NCBI RefSeq assembly: GCF_024166365.1
Contig: NC_064823.1
Location: 3,900,924-3,964,923 of the forward strand
From: Elephas maximus indicus
Taxonomy: Eukaryota; Chordata; Mammalia; Proboscidea; Elephantidae
DNA: 64,000 bases
Reading direction: 5' to 3'
Shown here piece by piece: positions 53,748 to 64,000 of the stretch. The stretch's first letter is position 1. Every line of letters begins with the position of its first letter. The notes under the pieces were generated by a model. The model worked only from the letters and a program-made list of their open reading frames with translations, ran no database searches and was not told the origin of the DNA. The position numbers were made by a program, and so were the translations under genes.

Positions 53748-53875
53748 GATGATTAATTTTACGTATCAGCTTGGCTAGGCTATGGTTCCCGGTTGTTTGG
53801 CCAAACTCTAGTCTATTTGCTGTAATGAAGTAGTTACATGTGATTAAATCGGATGTCCTTAGGTAGGGCAGATTA
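53748..53875 (+). mobile_element. ERVL/MLT2-like LTR fragment
   Basis: 'gtgatgattaattttacgtatc' and 'gcttggctaggctatggttcc' and 'ccggttgtttggccaaac' match the start of MLT2-type LTRs. It breaks off where a SINE begins at 53880. A later LTR-like piece lies at 55020-55310. Confidence 0.6.
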
Positions 53876-53879
53876 CTTT

Positions 53880-54058
53880 CACTTAAGTGCTGGCTACAAG
53901 CCAAAAGGTCAGCAGTTCAAACCCACCAGCTGCTCTGGGAGAGAAAAATGTGGCAGTCTGCTTCCATAAAGACTCATAGCCTTAGAAACCCTGGCAGTTC
54001 TACTCTGTCCTACAGGGTTGCAATGAGTCAAAATTGACTCAACGGCAATGGGTTAATG
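53880..54058 (+). mobile_element. AfroSINE, long form, 5' truncated
   Basis: Starts within the head ('gtgctggctacaagccaaaag') and continues through 'atgtggcagtctgcttcc' to 'gactcaacggcaatggg'. Confidence 0.85.
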
Positions 54059-54067
54059 TAACGGAAC

Positions 54068-54274
54068 GTGTTGTTGTTATTCGTTTCCGACGAGTTTATT
54101 TTGAAACATGGCAACCCCATTTGTTGCAGAGTAGAGCTGTTCCATTGGGTTTTCAAGGCTGACTTTCTAGAAGCAGATCACCAGGCCTGTCTGCCAAGGG
54201 ATTTCTGGGTGGGTTCGAACCACCAACTTTTCAGTTAGTAGTCAAGCACTTAACTCATCTGCACTGCCCAGGTA
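54068..54274 (-). mobile_element. AfroSINE, long form
   Basis: Plus strand: 'gttattcgtttccgacgag', 'tctagaagcagatcaccagg', 'acttaactcatctgcactgc'. Opposite to the SINE just before it, forming a head-to-head inverted pair. Confidence 0.8.
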
Positions 54275-54291
54275 CTGTAATGTACTGTAAC

Positions 54292-54912
54292 TGTGTTGTT
54301 CATTGCTGTCAAGTCGGCTCCAACTCACAGAGACCTTATGTATAACAGAATGAAAAGTTACCCAGTCCTGTGCCATCTTTATGGTCATTGGTATGCTTGA
54401 GTCCATTTTTGGGACTATTGTGTCAATCCATCTAATCGAAGGTCTCCCTCATTTTTACTGACTCTATACCAAACAGGATGTTCTTTTCCAGCAACTGGTC
54501 TTCCCTGATGGAAAGGTGCATCTTAGTCATCAAAGCCACATATTTGCTTTTTGAACTTTAAAAGGTCATTTGCAGCATATCTTCTCAATGCAATACGTTG
54601 CTAGATTTCCATGGATATTGATTGTTGATCCAAGCAGAGCGAAATCACTGACAACTTGGGTTTCTTCTTCATTTATCATAATTTTGTTTACTGGTCCAGT
54701 TGTATTTTCATTTTCTTTAGTAATCCATACTGAAGGGTGTAGTCTTTGACCTTCATTAATAAGTGGTTCAAATTGCCTTCATTTTTGGCAAGCAAGGTTG
54801 TTACTAAGTCTTCCTCCAATCCTTTTGCCACATTCTTCTTAATATAGTCCAGCTTCTTAGGATACAATCCTGCTGCACACCTTTTCCAATTCTGAACCCC
54901 TCAGTATCCCCT
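54292..54912 (-). mobile_element. RTE LINE fragment with internal deletion
   Basis: The plus strand starts at the RTE 3' tail ('gtcaagtcggctccaactc'), follows the 15453 copy through 'ggtcttccctgatgg', then jumps to 'aggtgcatcttagtcatc', missing about 200 bases present in the longer copy. It reaches 'ccaattctgaacccctcag'. No intact frame. Confidence 0.8.
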
Positions 54913-54924
54913 GCAGGGTACCTC

Positions 54925-55015
54925 ACCATGTAAGGTAATATAACGCAATCATCCTCCACCATGTAATGTAATGTAATCACCTTCCACAATGCAATCTAAT
55001 GTAATGTAATCAATT
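54925..55015. repeat. degenerate (TAATG)n repeat
   Basis: Repeated 'aatgtaatgtaatc' units. Short related pieces survive at 54050-54066 and 54276-54292, on the other sides of the two SINEs, so the repeat was probably longer before the insertions. Confidence 0.55.
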
Positions 55016-55019
55016 ACTT

Positions 55020-55310
55020 GAAGTCATACCATTACAGGGTGGATCCTAAACCTAATTAATTCTGACTTACAAAAAGACCAGAATAGGTAGACACACACAT
55101 ACACGGGGAAGACAGATGTTCTTTAAGCAAAGGAATGCCAAGGATCTCTCAGAGAAACCAGAACTAGGAGCGCAGCTCACAGAAAGAATCGACACAGTTG
55201 AGACTCTAATTTGGCCTCTTAGCCTCCAGAATTGTGAGAAAATAAAACTTCTGTTCTTTAAAGCCATTCATTTGTGTTAGTTCTATTATGGCAGCATTAA
55301 GTAACATAGA
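55020..55310 (+). mobile_element. LTR-like fragment (MLT/MST type)
   Basis: Ends with 'ctccagaattgtgagaaaat' and 'tttctgttcttt'-type phrases and 'ttctattatggcagcattaag', typical of the 3' end of MaLR/ERVL LTRs. May be the far end of the LTR that starts at 53748, or a separate piece. Confidence 0.5.
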
Positions 55311-55311
55311 C

Positions 55312-55884
55312 ACCAGACCACAGCACAGATTGAATAGTCAAAGTTATTAAAATATTCTTTCTTGGAAAAATTAGCTTAAAGACTTTTAACAATTGCTATG
55401 AAAACTTAGGAAGAAAAAATGTTTGGACCATTTGATCTTTACTTAATCAAGTCTATAGATTATTTCAGTATTATTTTGAAATACTCTTTGTAGTAAACTG
55501 GCATGATACAATAAAGCATTTTCCAGATTGTTGTCACCTCTTTAAAGGAGGTCAAAGTAGAAAAAACTACAGAACAACAGCATTTCACTGGTGTCATACT
55601 GAGTATAATTTTCAGTGTTACATACATATGTATACATACAAACTATAATTTTATAGTCATAACAAAGAAGGTAGTGAAAAATTAAAAAAAAAAAACTTAC
55701 TTCAAATAGCTAAGTAGTTAGTGAAGTAATAAAAACAGCTCCATCTGGAATCAAATAGCTCTGTTTTCAAACCTTGACTTTAAACAACACAACTAGCTAT
55801 GTAACCTTAAGTACTTTGCTGAGTATCAAAGAGAATAATAATCCCTAACTCATGGAGATGAATCATCAGAAAATGACATTCAAA
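55312..55884. other. intron 1, no recognised feature
   Basis: AT-rich, with an A-run near 55683-55693. Confidence 0.5.
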
Positions 55885-56160
55885 ACACTTAGTAATAATA
55901 ATGGTTAATACTTCAACTTTGCTGTGTGCCAAGCACCGTGCTAAGTGCTTTAAAGCAACAAGTCATTCAATCCTAACAATGGTAGGTACTCTCATTTTCC
56001 TCATTTTACAGATGAGATGACTAAAGTCCAGGAAAGTTATTTCACTTGGCCAAAGTCACACATCTATTAATTGATGATGGTAACAAGATTTGAACCCAAA
56101 CAAACTGGCTCCAGAGCCATTACACTTAACCATTATACTGTAACTACCTCTCTATGACAG
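55885..56160 (-). mobile_element. MIR SINE, nearly complete
   Basis: Plus strand gives the full complement of MIR: 'gctgtgtgccaagcaccgtgc', 'ttttacagatgagatgac', 'ggccaaagtcacacatc', 'tttgaacccaaacaaactgg', 'cattacacttaacc'. Confidence 0.8.
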
Positions 56161-56524
56161 TGCCTGGTAGTCCATTAAAAGAAAAGAAAATGTTGTCTTT
56201 AAAAAAATGTAAAGCTATTAACGCAATATATAGCCATTGCAGAAAAAAAAAAAAAAAACCTCATTAGAGAGAATTGATTTTAACATTCTAATGTTTTTTT
56301 AACAGGAAAGTTTTAATCCAAAACTTGCAGAACATTTTATTATCCTACAGTGTAAATGTAAGCCTATAAAATATAACTCACACAAGCATATGAAAGCTAT
56401 ATACACGATATTCTTACTTGACATGCACAAAGTGACTTTACTTTGTACAGCTGAATTTAAAATATTCAGGATTCCAATTGTTTTTTCTTGGTCTTACTGG
56501 AAATAACTTGTATTTGTTTATAGT

Positions 56525-56750
56525 GCCACATTTTTCAAAGAGATTTCACACTAACATCTCATTTGATCTTCATGAGAATCCTGTAAACTAAGCACAAAAG
56601 ATTCAGTCTCAGTCCTCATTGTACAGGTAAGATTTAGAAAAGAAGCAACACGTGCAAGTTTACATACCTAGTTAGTGGCAAAGATCAGACTGCAAATTAG
56701 GCCCTCTGACTTGGTTTAGAGCTCTTTCCACCACATACGGAAATTTTATT
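56525..56750 (-). mobile_element. MIR SINE, diverged
   Basis: 'catctcatttgatcttcatgag', 'cagtcctcattgtacaggta', 'gttagtggcaaagatcagac' follow the MIR order at lower similarity. Confidence 0.55.
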
Positions 56751-58132
56751 AATATAAATGTTATCAAAGCCACAAATTTAAATCCTTTAACCGATCTTTT
56801 AATAAACAAATTCAACTGTTATTACACCTTTTTTTTTCATTGCTTACTCAGGTTTATAACCAAATGGGCAATAAAAACACCAAAAATAAGGTAAGGAAAA
56901 CACACATATACACAAACACGGAATAACCAAATGGATTATTCCATATAATTGAGCTTACCACATGAAAATTAAAACTCAAGCCCTGCCCCTTTCTCTGAAC
57001 GAGATATGATTATACCATAGTACCTGGCTTTTTATTTTATCACACTTCAGAATAGTAATTAAGTGTTAGTTCCTAACGATTATTCCACCCCCAATTAATA
57101 AAACTGGTGGTCCTCCATACTGAAATTACACTCAGTGCCATTAACCAGTTATCTCCTGTCAATTTGACTAGCAAAAATAATTTAGAATGGCATAACTCTC
57201 CAAATAATTGCTAAGGATTCATCTCTCCCCACAACAAGAATCAGTATGTTTTTAAGGAAATGGATCTCTTTTTTCACTAAAAGCCCTGCTTCTACAACAA
57301 ACAGGTCACTCATTACAAATGAGTAGTCTTCTCACGGCTTAAAGTAAAACGTAAACTGACTGCATATATTCAATTTAGTTTAATCACATTCATGTCCATT
57401 AAAACTTCTGCTCTTGCCCGCTGAGAAAGTCTAGTAGCAAAGAATAAGAAAAATAGGAAATGGTGCATCATATTTAACGGTTTCCATTCCCCCTACAGAG
57501 GTATATTAGAGAAGGTCAGATCTATGTATAACACAGCCTTAATACAGGTTTTGTCTAATTAAAATGGAATCTCATAAAAGGAGTCTTAAAGTAGAAGACA
57601 ATTGTAAAGAATCCTTTTTTGAAGGCACATACGAAATGAAAAATACAGGTTTATCTGCTTGTTCAAGGACTCACCTGTAACACTACTACTAAAGTTCATT
57701 CTACAGGACCATATGAGAGAAAAGGTATGACAAGATTCTTAATGTTGTCTTTTTTAACAAAACCAGTAGGCTTAAAGTAAGTCTTTAGACAACTTACTCT
57801 TTTATTTAGGAAAACAGATGCAAAATATTACGTATGGTATATTTTGTTTCCTATTCAATTCATTATAAAATGGGTTTTGTAAAATGGCATGTTGGACAGA
57901 CATATTAAGTTCTCCAAAGTACAATCACTGCATTAAATAAAAATACTATTCTACAATCCCTTATCTGAAACTCTTGAGTTTGGGGAGTTTCGGAAATGTC
58001 AGAATAGCGAGTAAGAGTTTCCCTTGATATGGAATGACTGCTGTAATACTCTTAATTGTTAATTCCAAATCAAACATACAGTAGAATATTATCTTTCACC
58101 AGCAATTAAAAATTTTAAATATTAACACTGTG
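56751..58132. other. intron 1, no recognised feature
   Basis: About 1.4 kb of AT-rich sequence with no gene or mobile element I can support. Confidence 0.5.
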
Positions 58133-58188
58133 CTATAGGGTCGCTATGAGTCGGAATCGACTCAACGGCAGTGGGTTTGGTTTGGTTA
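58133..58188 (+). mobile_element. AfroSINE 3' tail, well conserved
   Basis: 'ctatagggtcgctatgagtc' and 'ggaatcgactcaacggcag' and the ggtttggtttgg tail are close to consensus although the 5' half is missing, so this is a 5'-truncated insertion, not an eroded old copy. Confidence 0.85.
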
Positions 58189-58299
58189 TGGAAACAATGA
58201 AGCAAAATAGGATACAATTAAAAGAGACTGAATTATTCTAATAGATAATAAAATTCCCAGCACTAAATGCTTCTAATTATATAGGAATAACTGATACCA

Positions 58300-59277
58300 G
58301 ATAGTGCTCTTGCCAAGTACTGAACTGGAAAGGATATATGAAATAATTATTTTCAATTGTTGGACAACAACCAAGGCAGGACTGTGATGTCAGATAAGGA
58401 AAACAAATGAGGTTAAACCCCAAAAACATCCTTGTTTCTGGCTGGAGGCATTTCCCAGACCACAGAATAGAGAGGGTGAACCCAAAGCAGATATCAGAGT
58501 TAAAAAAAAAACTTCTGGGAAACCTGGAATTTATGGGGCAGGGTACCAGAGAAAACTGTAAGTAGAAGCTTCAGAAATCTGCATAGAAATCTTTAATCAA
58601 ACATTAATCTGTGTTGTTGCTGTTGCCATTGAGTCAAAATCATGGCAACCTCATATGTCAGGAGTAGAACTACTCCACAGGGTTCTCAAGGCTATGACCT
58701 TTCACAAGCAGATTGTCAGGCCTGTCTTCCAAAGTGCCTCTGGGTAGGTTCTAATTGCCAAAATTTCAGCTAGTAGTCAGCGATTAACCATCTGCACCAC
58801 TTAGGAACTTCAAGCTATGGTACGAAGCAAGATTCCACTGAAGCTGGGTAAAGAACTACCAGGTAGATGTGCACTGAGCAACACTGGTGCTCATACTAGG
58901 CTGGGAGATGTTCTAGTTCCAAACATCCAGTTAAGAGACTTCATTAAATGATACAGGATTCAGGAGAGAACCAGAAAGGCCACACCTTAAGAGTAAAGCT
59001 AATCCAGACTCACAGTGATCAAAGCTTAAAAACAAGCCATGAAAAGCACAAGCTGATCTGCAAATAAATTAATTGCCTGCCAAAACAAAACTATATTAAG
59101 AAATACAATAGGATTCAGATGCTCAGTATCTTAGTGTCCATAATATCCAAAATTATGAAAAACTAAAAATTACTAGAAATGCGAAGAGGCAAAAAATTGT
59201 GATCTATGCCCCCTCGGGGAGAAAAAAAAAAATCACACCCAGAAATGACAATAATGGAAGCAGCAGGCAAATGCTTT
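58300..59277 (+). mobile_element. HAL1/L1ME-like relic
   Basis: Shares order and phrases with 51145-53060 ('ccacagaatagagagggtg', 'ggcaggctg'-like, 'caaacattaatctg'). It is interrupted by the SINE at 58610-58812 and the L1-type insertion at 59293-59920, and seems to continue to about 61480. Confidence 0.5.
58610..58812 (-). mobile_element. AfroSINE, long form, diverged
   Basis: Plus strand: 'gttgctgttgccattgagtc', 'cacaagcagattgtcagg', 'ttaaccatctgcaccac'. In the HAL1-like relic. Confidence 0.8.
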
Positions 59278-59292
59278 AAAAGTTATCATGAT

Positions 59293-59920
59293 TACAATTG
59301 GTCTCAACCCACCTGGAGCAAAGGCAAAGGAAGAACACCAAGGTCACACGACAACTAAGAGCCCAACAGACAGAAAGGGCCACATGAACCAGAGACCTAC
59401 ATCATCCTGAGACCAGAAGAACTAGTGGGTGCCCGGCCACAATCGATGTCTGCCCTGACAGAGAGCACAACAGACAACCCCTGAGGGAGCAGGAGATCAG
59501 TGGGATGCAGACCCCAAATTCTCATAAAATGACCAGACTTAATGGTATGACTGCGACTAGAGGAATCCCAGAGACAATGCTCCCCAACCCTCTGATGGCA
59601 CAGGACAGGAACCATCCCCGAAGACAACTCATCAGACATGAAAGGGACTGGTCAGCGGGGGGGAGAGAGATGCTGATGAAGAGTGAGCTAATTAAATCAG
59701 GTGGACACTGGAGAGAGTGTTGGCAGCTCTTGACTGGAGGGGGGATAGGAAGATAGAGAGAGAGGGAAGATGGCAAAATTGGCACGAAACGAGAGACTGA
59801 AAGGGCTGACTCAATGGGGGAGAGCAAGTGGGAGAAGGGAGTAAGATGTATGTAAACTTACATGTGACAGACTGATTGGAATAGTAAATGTTCACTTGAA
59901 GCTTAATAAAAATTAATTAA
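59293..59920 (+). mobile_element. L1-type 3' end with exact 15 bp target duplication
   Basis: From 'acaattggtctcaaccc' to 'cttaataaaaattaattaa'. aaaagttatcatgat is present at 59278-59292 and 59921-59935, identical. The middle ('ccagagacctacatcatcc', 'ggagcaggagatcagtggg') closely matches the complement of 38621-39293. It has no coding role; the 101- and 83-codon frames here are shadows. Confidence 0.9.
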
Positions 59921-59935
59921 AAAAGTTATCATGAT

Positions 59936-61480
59936 GTAATACCAAAAGAAGCAAAGGAAAACATGAACATAATCAGAAAACAGATAGGAAATCTCAAAAG
60001 AAATAATGAAAATATTAAAAAATGGAAATTCGAGAACACAAAAATGTAAAATACCTAAAATAAAAAGTCAACCATATAGGCTTAAAATATTTGATACTAC
60101 AGTGAATTTGGAGCCACTGCAATGAATGTAAAAGGCACACCACAATCCAACTGCTGAGAAGTAATGATAAAGGGAGGAGCCCGGGTGGTGCAATGGTTAA
60201 GCCCTCGGCTGCTAACTGAAAGGTTGGCCGTTCGAACCCACACAGCTGCTCTGTGGAAGAAAGACCTGGCAATCTGCTCCCATAAAGATCACAGCCTAGA
60301 AAACCCTATGAGACAATTCTGCTCTGTCAGATAGGCTCTGACGCTATGAGTCAAAATTGACTCAACAGCACCCAACAGCAACAATGATACAAGAGGAAAA
60401 TGTAAACGCTGTCGGGAGGAAAAAACTTGTATCATAAAAGAAGGTCTCACCTCAAGAAATAAGAAAAATAAGAGAAAATTAAACCCAAAGCAACCAGAAG
60501 AAATAATAAAGAGTAGAATCAACGAAATAGAAAATCAGAGGAAAAAAGTGAGACCAAAATCTGGTTTTTTAAAAAGATCTAGTCAGAATTGGGCACCATC
60601 ACTGAAGTATACAGCACAGAAGAGCAACTAAAGCCTCAGATTTCAGCCAGAGAATGAAAAGACAAGCCTTAAGGAAATAGGAAGTAGCAGGAACATCACA
60701 GGGAAGGAGAAACTCAGGAAAGCTACCCTGCAAAGTAATTTATGAACTCTTGGGTTCTTGGGTTCACCTCCGAACTGTGCACTCAAGGATCTTATACTAT
60801 TTACAATGCCAAAAACTTTGAGAACTCAATGAATAGGTACACTGGCCAAACCCCAAATCAGCTACAGAGTGGGACGTATGCAGGACAGACCCAAGTAAGG
60901 CTGCCAAGAAACTGGAAACTGACATTAGAACCATAGCACAAAGAAAAGCTGGAACTTGCAGCCTGAATTTAACCAGACTGGTTGGCTGCTAAAACAGAAA
61001 TAGTAACTTCCTTCACAGGATTTAAACAAGACCGAGAGTCTGATGACATAATATTCAAAGTATCTAGGATAAAATTCAAAATTATAAGGCATGTGAAGAA
61101 ACAGGAAAAACTCAACTTTCATGGAAAAAGACAACCAACAAATGCCAACACGGAGATGACACAGATATTTTAAGACTTTAAATTAGCTATTATAAAAATG
61201 CTGGTGCAAGAAATACTAAACAATTTGAAACACTCAAACAAACGAACAAAAAAAACACCGCTGTAAAGGCTCAAAAGCAGAATGGAGATAACAGAAGAGA
61301 GAATCTGTGTACCTGAAGATGGAATCAATAAAATGTACCCACTCTGAACAAGAGAGGAAACAGGTATTTTTAAAAAATGATCAAAGCCTCAGGCTCCTGT
61401 AGAATAATAACAAAAGGTCTAACATTTGTGTCACAGGAATTGCAGAAGGGGGTACTTGTGGTGTCCAAGCACCGCTCATC
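59936..61480 (+). mobile_element. HAL1/L1ME-like relic, continuation
   Basis: 'tttaaattagctattataaaaatgc'-type phrases (in parts: aaattagctattataaaaat), 'gaagatggaatcaataaaatg' and 'gaggaaacagg' fit the HAL1 or old L1 consensus. Interrupted by the SINE at 60174-60385. Confidence 0.5.
60174..60385 (+). mobile_element. AfroSINE, long form, intact tRNA-like head
   Basis: Head 'ggagcccgggtggtgcaatgg', B box 'ccgttcgaacccac' close to GGTTCGANTCC, middle 'agaaagacctggcaatctgc', tail 'caaaattgactcaacagcac'. Confidence 0.92.
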
Positions 61481-61513
61481 AACGCTGGGACTGAGTTGAG
61501 GCACTACAGAACC

Positions 61514-61687
61514 ATGTTGTTGTTGCATGCAGTGGAGTCAAGGTGGAGTCGATTTTGACTCATAATGACCCTACAGGTCAGAGGAGAACTGCCCCACAGG
61601 GCTTCCAAGGAGTGGCTGGTGGATTCGAACTGCTGACCTTTTAGTTAGCAGCTGGAGCTCTTAACCACTTCACCACCAGGGCTCCAG
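61514..61687 (-). mobile_element. AfroSINE, short form
   Basis: Plus strand: 'ggagtcgattttgactcataa', 'ggagaactgccccacaggg', 'acttcaccaccagggctcc'. The tail side starts with a 'gttgttgttgc' stretch. Confidence 0.9.
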
Positions 61688-61945
61688 GGACCCATGAGGC
61701 ATCAGTATTTAATAAATCACGGCATCCAAAACCCACAAAGAAACAGAACTTTCATAGTAATATTGAGGATCATTCCACCGATGTTCCTAGAAAAAGGATT
61801 TCTAATTTCACAAATAAGAACATGAAAAAGGTTAAGAAATCTCCAAGACAGCTGGCTACTTACATAAATAGAACAGTTGGACAAGCTGTGAAAAACCCAT
61901 AAAAACTATGTAAAGTGATCTATTACAAAAAAGAAAGTTCATTAC

Positions 61946-62572
61946 AGGTGGCCCCCGACTTACAATGTATTCGAATTCTGACAAACCGCACTTATGATCA
62001 TTTTTTTTTTTTTTTTGGTACATCTTATCATTAGTAATATGTACTACATACAACGTTGCAGCATGTAATTTGCTGATATTATCCTCAGATATTCACTCAC
62101 AAATGTTTAATTTTATGATTTACTATTCAAAACACTACCATATACAGTTTTCTGAACTAAATCAGAGGCTTTGGTGGATTGAAAACATGGGTCTAAACAC
62201 TGATCACTTTGCTAAAGTCGATAGGCAGATGATCCAGAACCTTCTACAAGTGGAGTTATTACCACAACTGACAAAATGTCAACATTGTTCAACTCTTCTT
62301 TGTCAGAGTAAATTTTCATGATTTGTGTTTTATGTATGTACGACTGTATATATGTACATTGTTAAAACATAATTACAAGTTTCCATGTAATGTTTCCAAT
62401 CCCCAAAGACAAATAAAGATCGGATTTATAAAGGACTGATAAAGATACTGATTAAAATAAAAAAAAGGCAGTAATAATAAAAACTTGAAAAAAAAAGAGG
62501 TATTCGATTTCTATCAGAGCTGGCTTACAACAAATTAGTTGGAATGGAACCCGTCATAAATCGGGAACTACA
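61946..62572. mobile_element. longer relative of the inverted-repeat element at 21036
   Basis: The left end 'ggtggcccccgacttacaatg' and right end 'cataaatcgggaactacatg' are imperfect inverted repeats. The inner 'tagtaatatgtactacat' and 'aaagaggtattcgatttc' are shared with 21036-21331, but this copy holds about 330 additional bases. An 83-codon frame at 62070-62321 shows I-H-S-Q-M-F and similar, without a known transposase motif. Confidence 0.6.
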
Positions 62573-62619
62573 TGTGTATATGGATTACACCTCAACATAA
62601 AGAAAAGAAAAATCCTCAT

Positions 62620-63175
62620 AGCTGGGTCAGTAAGCAACATCATGATAAACAGAAAAGACTGAAGTTGTCAAGGATTTCATTTCACTTGGACCCACAATGA
62701 ACACCCACTTGGAAGCAGCAGTCAAGAAATCAAATGACATTTTGCATAGAAAAATTTGCAGCAAAAGACCTCTTCAAAATGTTAAAAAGTAAAGATGTAT
62801 CATTGAGGACTAAGGTGCACCTAACCCAAGCCATGGTATTTTCAATCGCCTCATAGGCATGCAAAAGCTGGACGACGAATAATAAAGACTGAATAATTGA
62901 TGCTTTTGAATTACAGTGTTTGTGAAGACTAAAACTGCCAAAAGAATGAACAAATCTGTCTTGGAAGATGTACAGCCAGAATGCTCCTTAGAAGGGAGGA
63001 TGGCGAGACTTGGTCTCATGTACTCTGGACATGTTATCAGGAGGGACCAGGCCCTGGAGAAGGACATCATGCTAGGTAGAACAAAGAGACAGCAAAAAAA
63101 AGGAAGACCCTCAATGAGATGGACTGACATAGTGGCTGCAACAATGGACTCGAACACAGCAACAACTGTCTGGTG
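62620..63175 (+). mobile_element. RTE LINE C-terminal fragment
   Basis: The plus strand gives D-F-I-S-L-G-like text around 62665, K-V-H-L-T-Q-A-M-V-F around 62812, and the block M-N-K-S-V-L-E-D-V-Q-P-E-C-S-L-E-G-R in 62916-63236. This is the same C-terminal region as the 15589-16085 copy, in opposite orientation. Stops and shifts make it dead. Confidence 0.85.
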
Positions 63176-63235
63176 CCAGTTCACTCTCTTGCTCTATTGG
63201 TACCACAATCCTTTTTTTTCACTGAGTAACTATTA

Positions 63236-63444
63236 AAACCAAAAAACTCACTGCCGTCAAGCTGATTCCAACTTATAGTGGCCCTACAGGACAGACTAGA
63301 ACTGCTCCTTAGAGATTCCACGGCTGTAAATTTTTATGGAAGCAGACTGCCACATCTTTGTCCTGCAGAGTGGCTCCTGGGTTTGAACCACTGGCCTTCC
63401 AGGTGGCAGACAAGTGCTTTAACCACTGTAGCACCAGGGCTCCC
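63236..63444 (-). mobile_element. AfroSINE, long form
   Basis: Plus strand: 'aaaccaaaaaactcactgcc', 'gaagcagactgccacatc', 'ctgtagcaccagggctcc'. Flanked by aactattaaa and aaccattaaa, a likely target duplication with one mismatch. It inserted next to the RTE fragment. Confidence 0.88.
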
Positions 63445-63445
63445 T

Positions 63446-64000
63446 AACCATTAAACACTCTTTGAAATGCTAAGCCAAGCCTAACTTCTGCTTACTGATC
63501 CCAGCTCTGTAAGAGTTCGGTCTTCTCTTACTCACGCTGAACATCTTTGTTCCTCCAGCTTCCTTATACGAATGCTTTAAGTCCGTTTGACATTCTGACG
63601 CTCTGAGGTTGAAACAGGTATTGTTCCCATACTCCTGGATTTTAAAAAACCAGTAAAATTTCAAAAAAAAAATTGAGAATTGAAGCAGGGTTGCTAAGTT
63701 TTAATTTTTCCAAATAATAAGATATTTAAAAAAAATCTATCAGTATTTCACAAAACAAAATGTATCGTAATATTTTTAAAGTAACAAGGAATGAATTTCA
63801 AAACAGATAAGAAAGGTCTGTGAGAATTTTATACTATATTTTTGTGGTGTATCAGTATTAGGGAGTCTCTGGAGGTTTTGGGCCTAGAAGTTAAAATTAT
63901 AAGTATGGTCTTACTATCAGCAAAACTGAGTGTGATAATCACTACCTGCTTTCTGGATACTGCCATATCCCTGTTAATAAAGTGTGAAATCTGCCAGATT
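63446..64000. other. intron 1 to window end, no recognised feature
   Basis: AT-rich; no exon 1, promoter or CpG island is seen before the sequence stops. Confidence 0.55.

Noticed and set aside
62810..63184. 124-codon minus-strand open frame
   Set aside because: Antisense of the RTE C-terminal fragment on the plus strand.

Overview
This is vertebrate nuclear DNA from a placental mammal, and the repeats point to an afrotherian, most likely an elephant or close paenungulate relative. About 27 copies or pieces of one tRNA-derived SINE occur. They start near 'gagccctggtgg', carry an internal A box and B box, and end in 'gagtcggaatcgactcgacgg' followed by a ggtttggttt tail. They sit beside RTE (BovB-like) LINE copies. 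I recognise this pair as AfroSINE and an elephant-type RTE. Species assignment is inference, because no search was run.

The only host protein-coding gene found is NAA15, on the minus strand. It encodes the large auxiliary, ribosome-anchoring subunit of the NatA N-terminal acetyltransferase. Nineteen exons, numbered here as exons 2 to 20, lie between 47873 and 5740. All have AG acceptors and GT donors, phases agree at every junction, and they total 2547 coding bases (848 codons plus stop). Adding the 18 codons expected in exon 1 gives 866 residues, the length I know for human NAA15. Exon 1, its CpG island and the promoter are not in the window, so positions 47874 to 64000 are part of intron 1. 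The 3' UTR runs below 5740, with several possible poly(A) signals.

Layout from left to right: 1-2399, downstream flank with a compound L1-type 3' end and a SINE; about 2400-5739, repeat-poor 3' UTR; 5740-13993, exons 20 to 16; 13994-21533, a 7.5 kb intron 15 holding an almost complete but broken RTE LINE and an unassigned old open frame; 21534-27995, exons 15 to 12 with a MaLR-type LTR element in intron 14 and a nested SINE in intron 13; 28000-47873, exons 11 to 2 with scattered SINEs, L1 3' ends and a second RTE piece; 47874-64000, intron 1, the most repeat-loaded part, with HAL1/L1 relics, SINEs inserted into them, a stacked SINE-SINE-RTE cluster, and a possible retrocopy near 53.1 kb.

I found no operon, CRISPR array, prokaryotic gene, tRNA gene or clear undescribed system. 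The more interesting material is mobile-element biology: exact target-site duplications around several insertions, SINEs sharing their 3' end with the RTE copies, an element with an internal poly(A), and two similar L1-type 3' ends in opposite orientation flanking exons 2 to 6.
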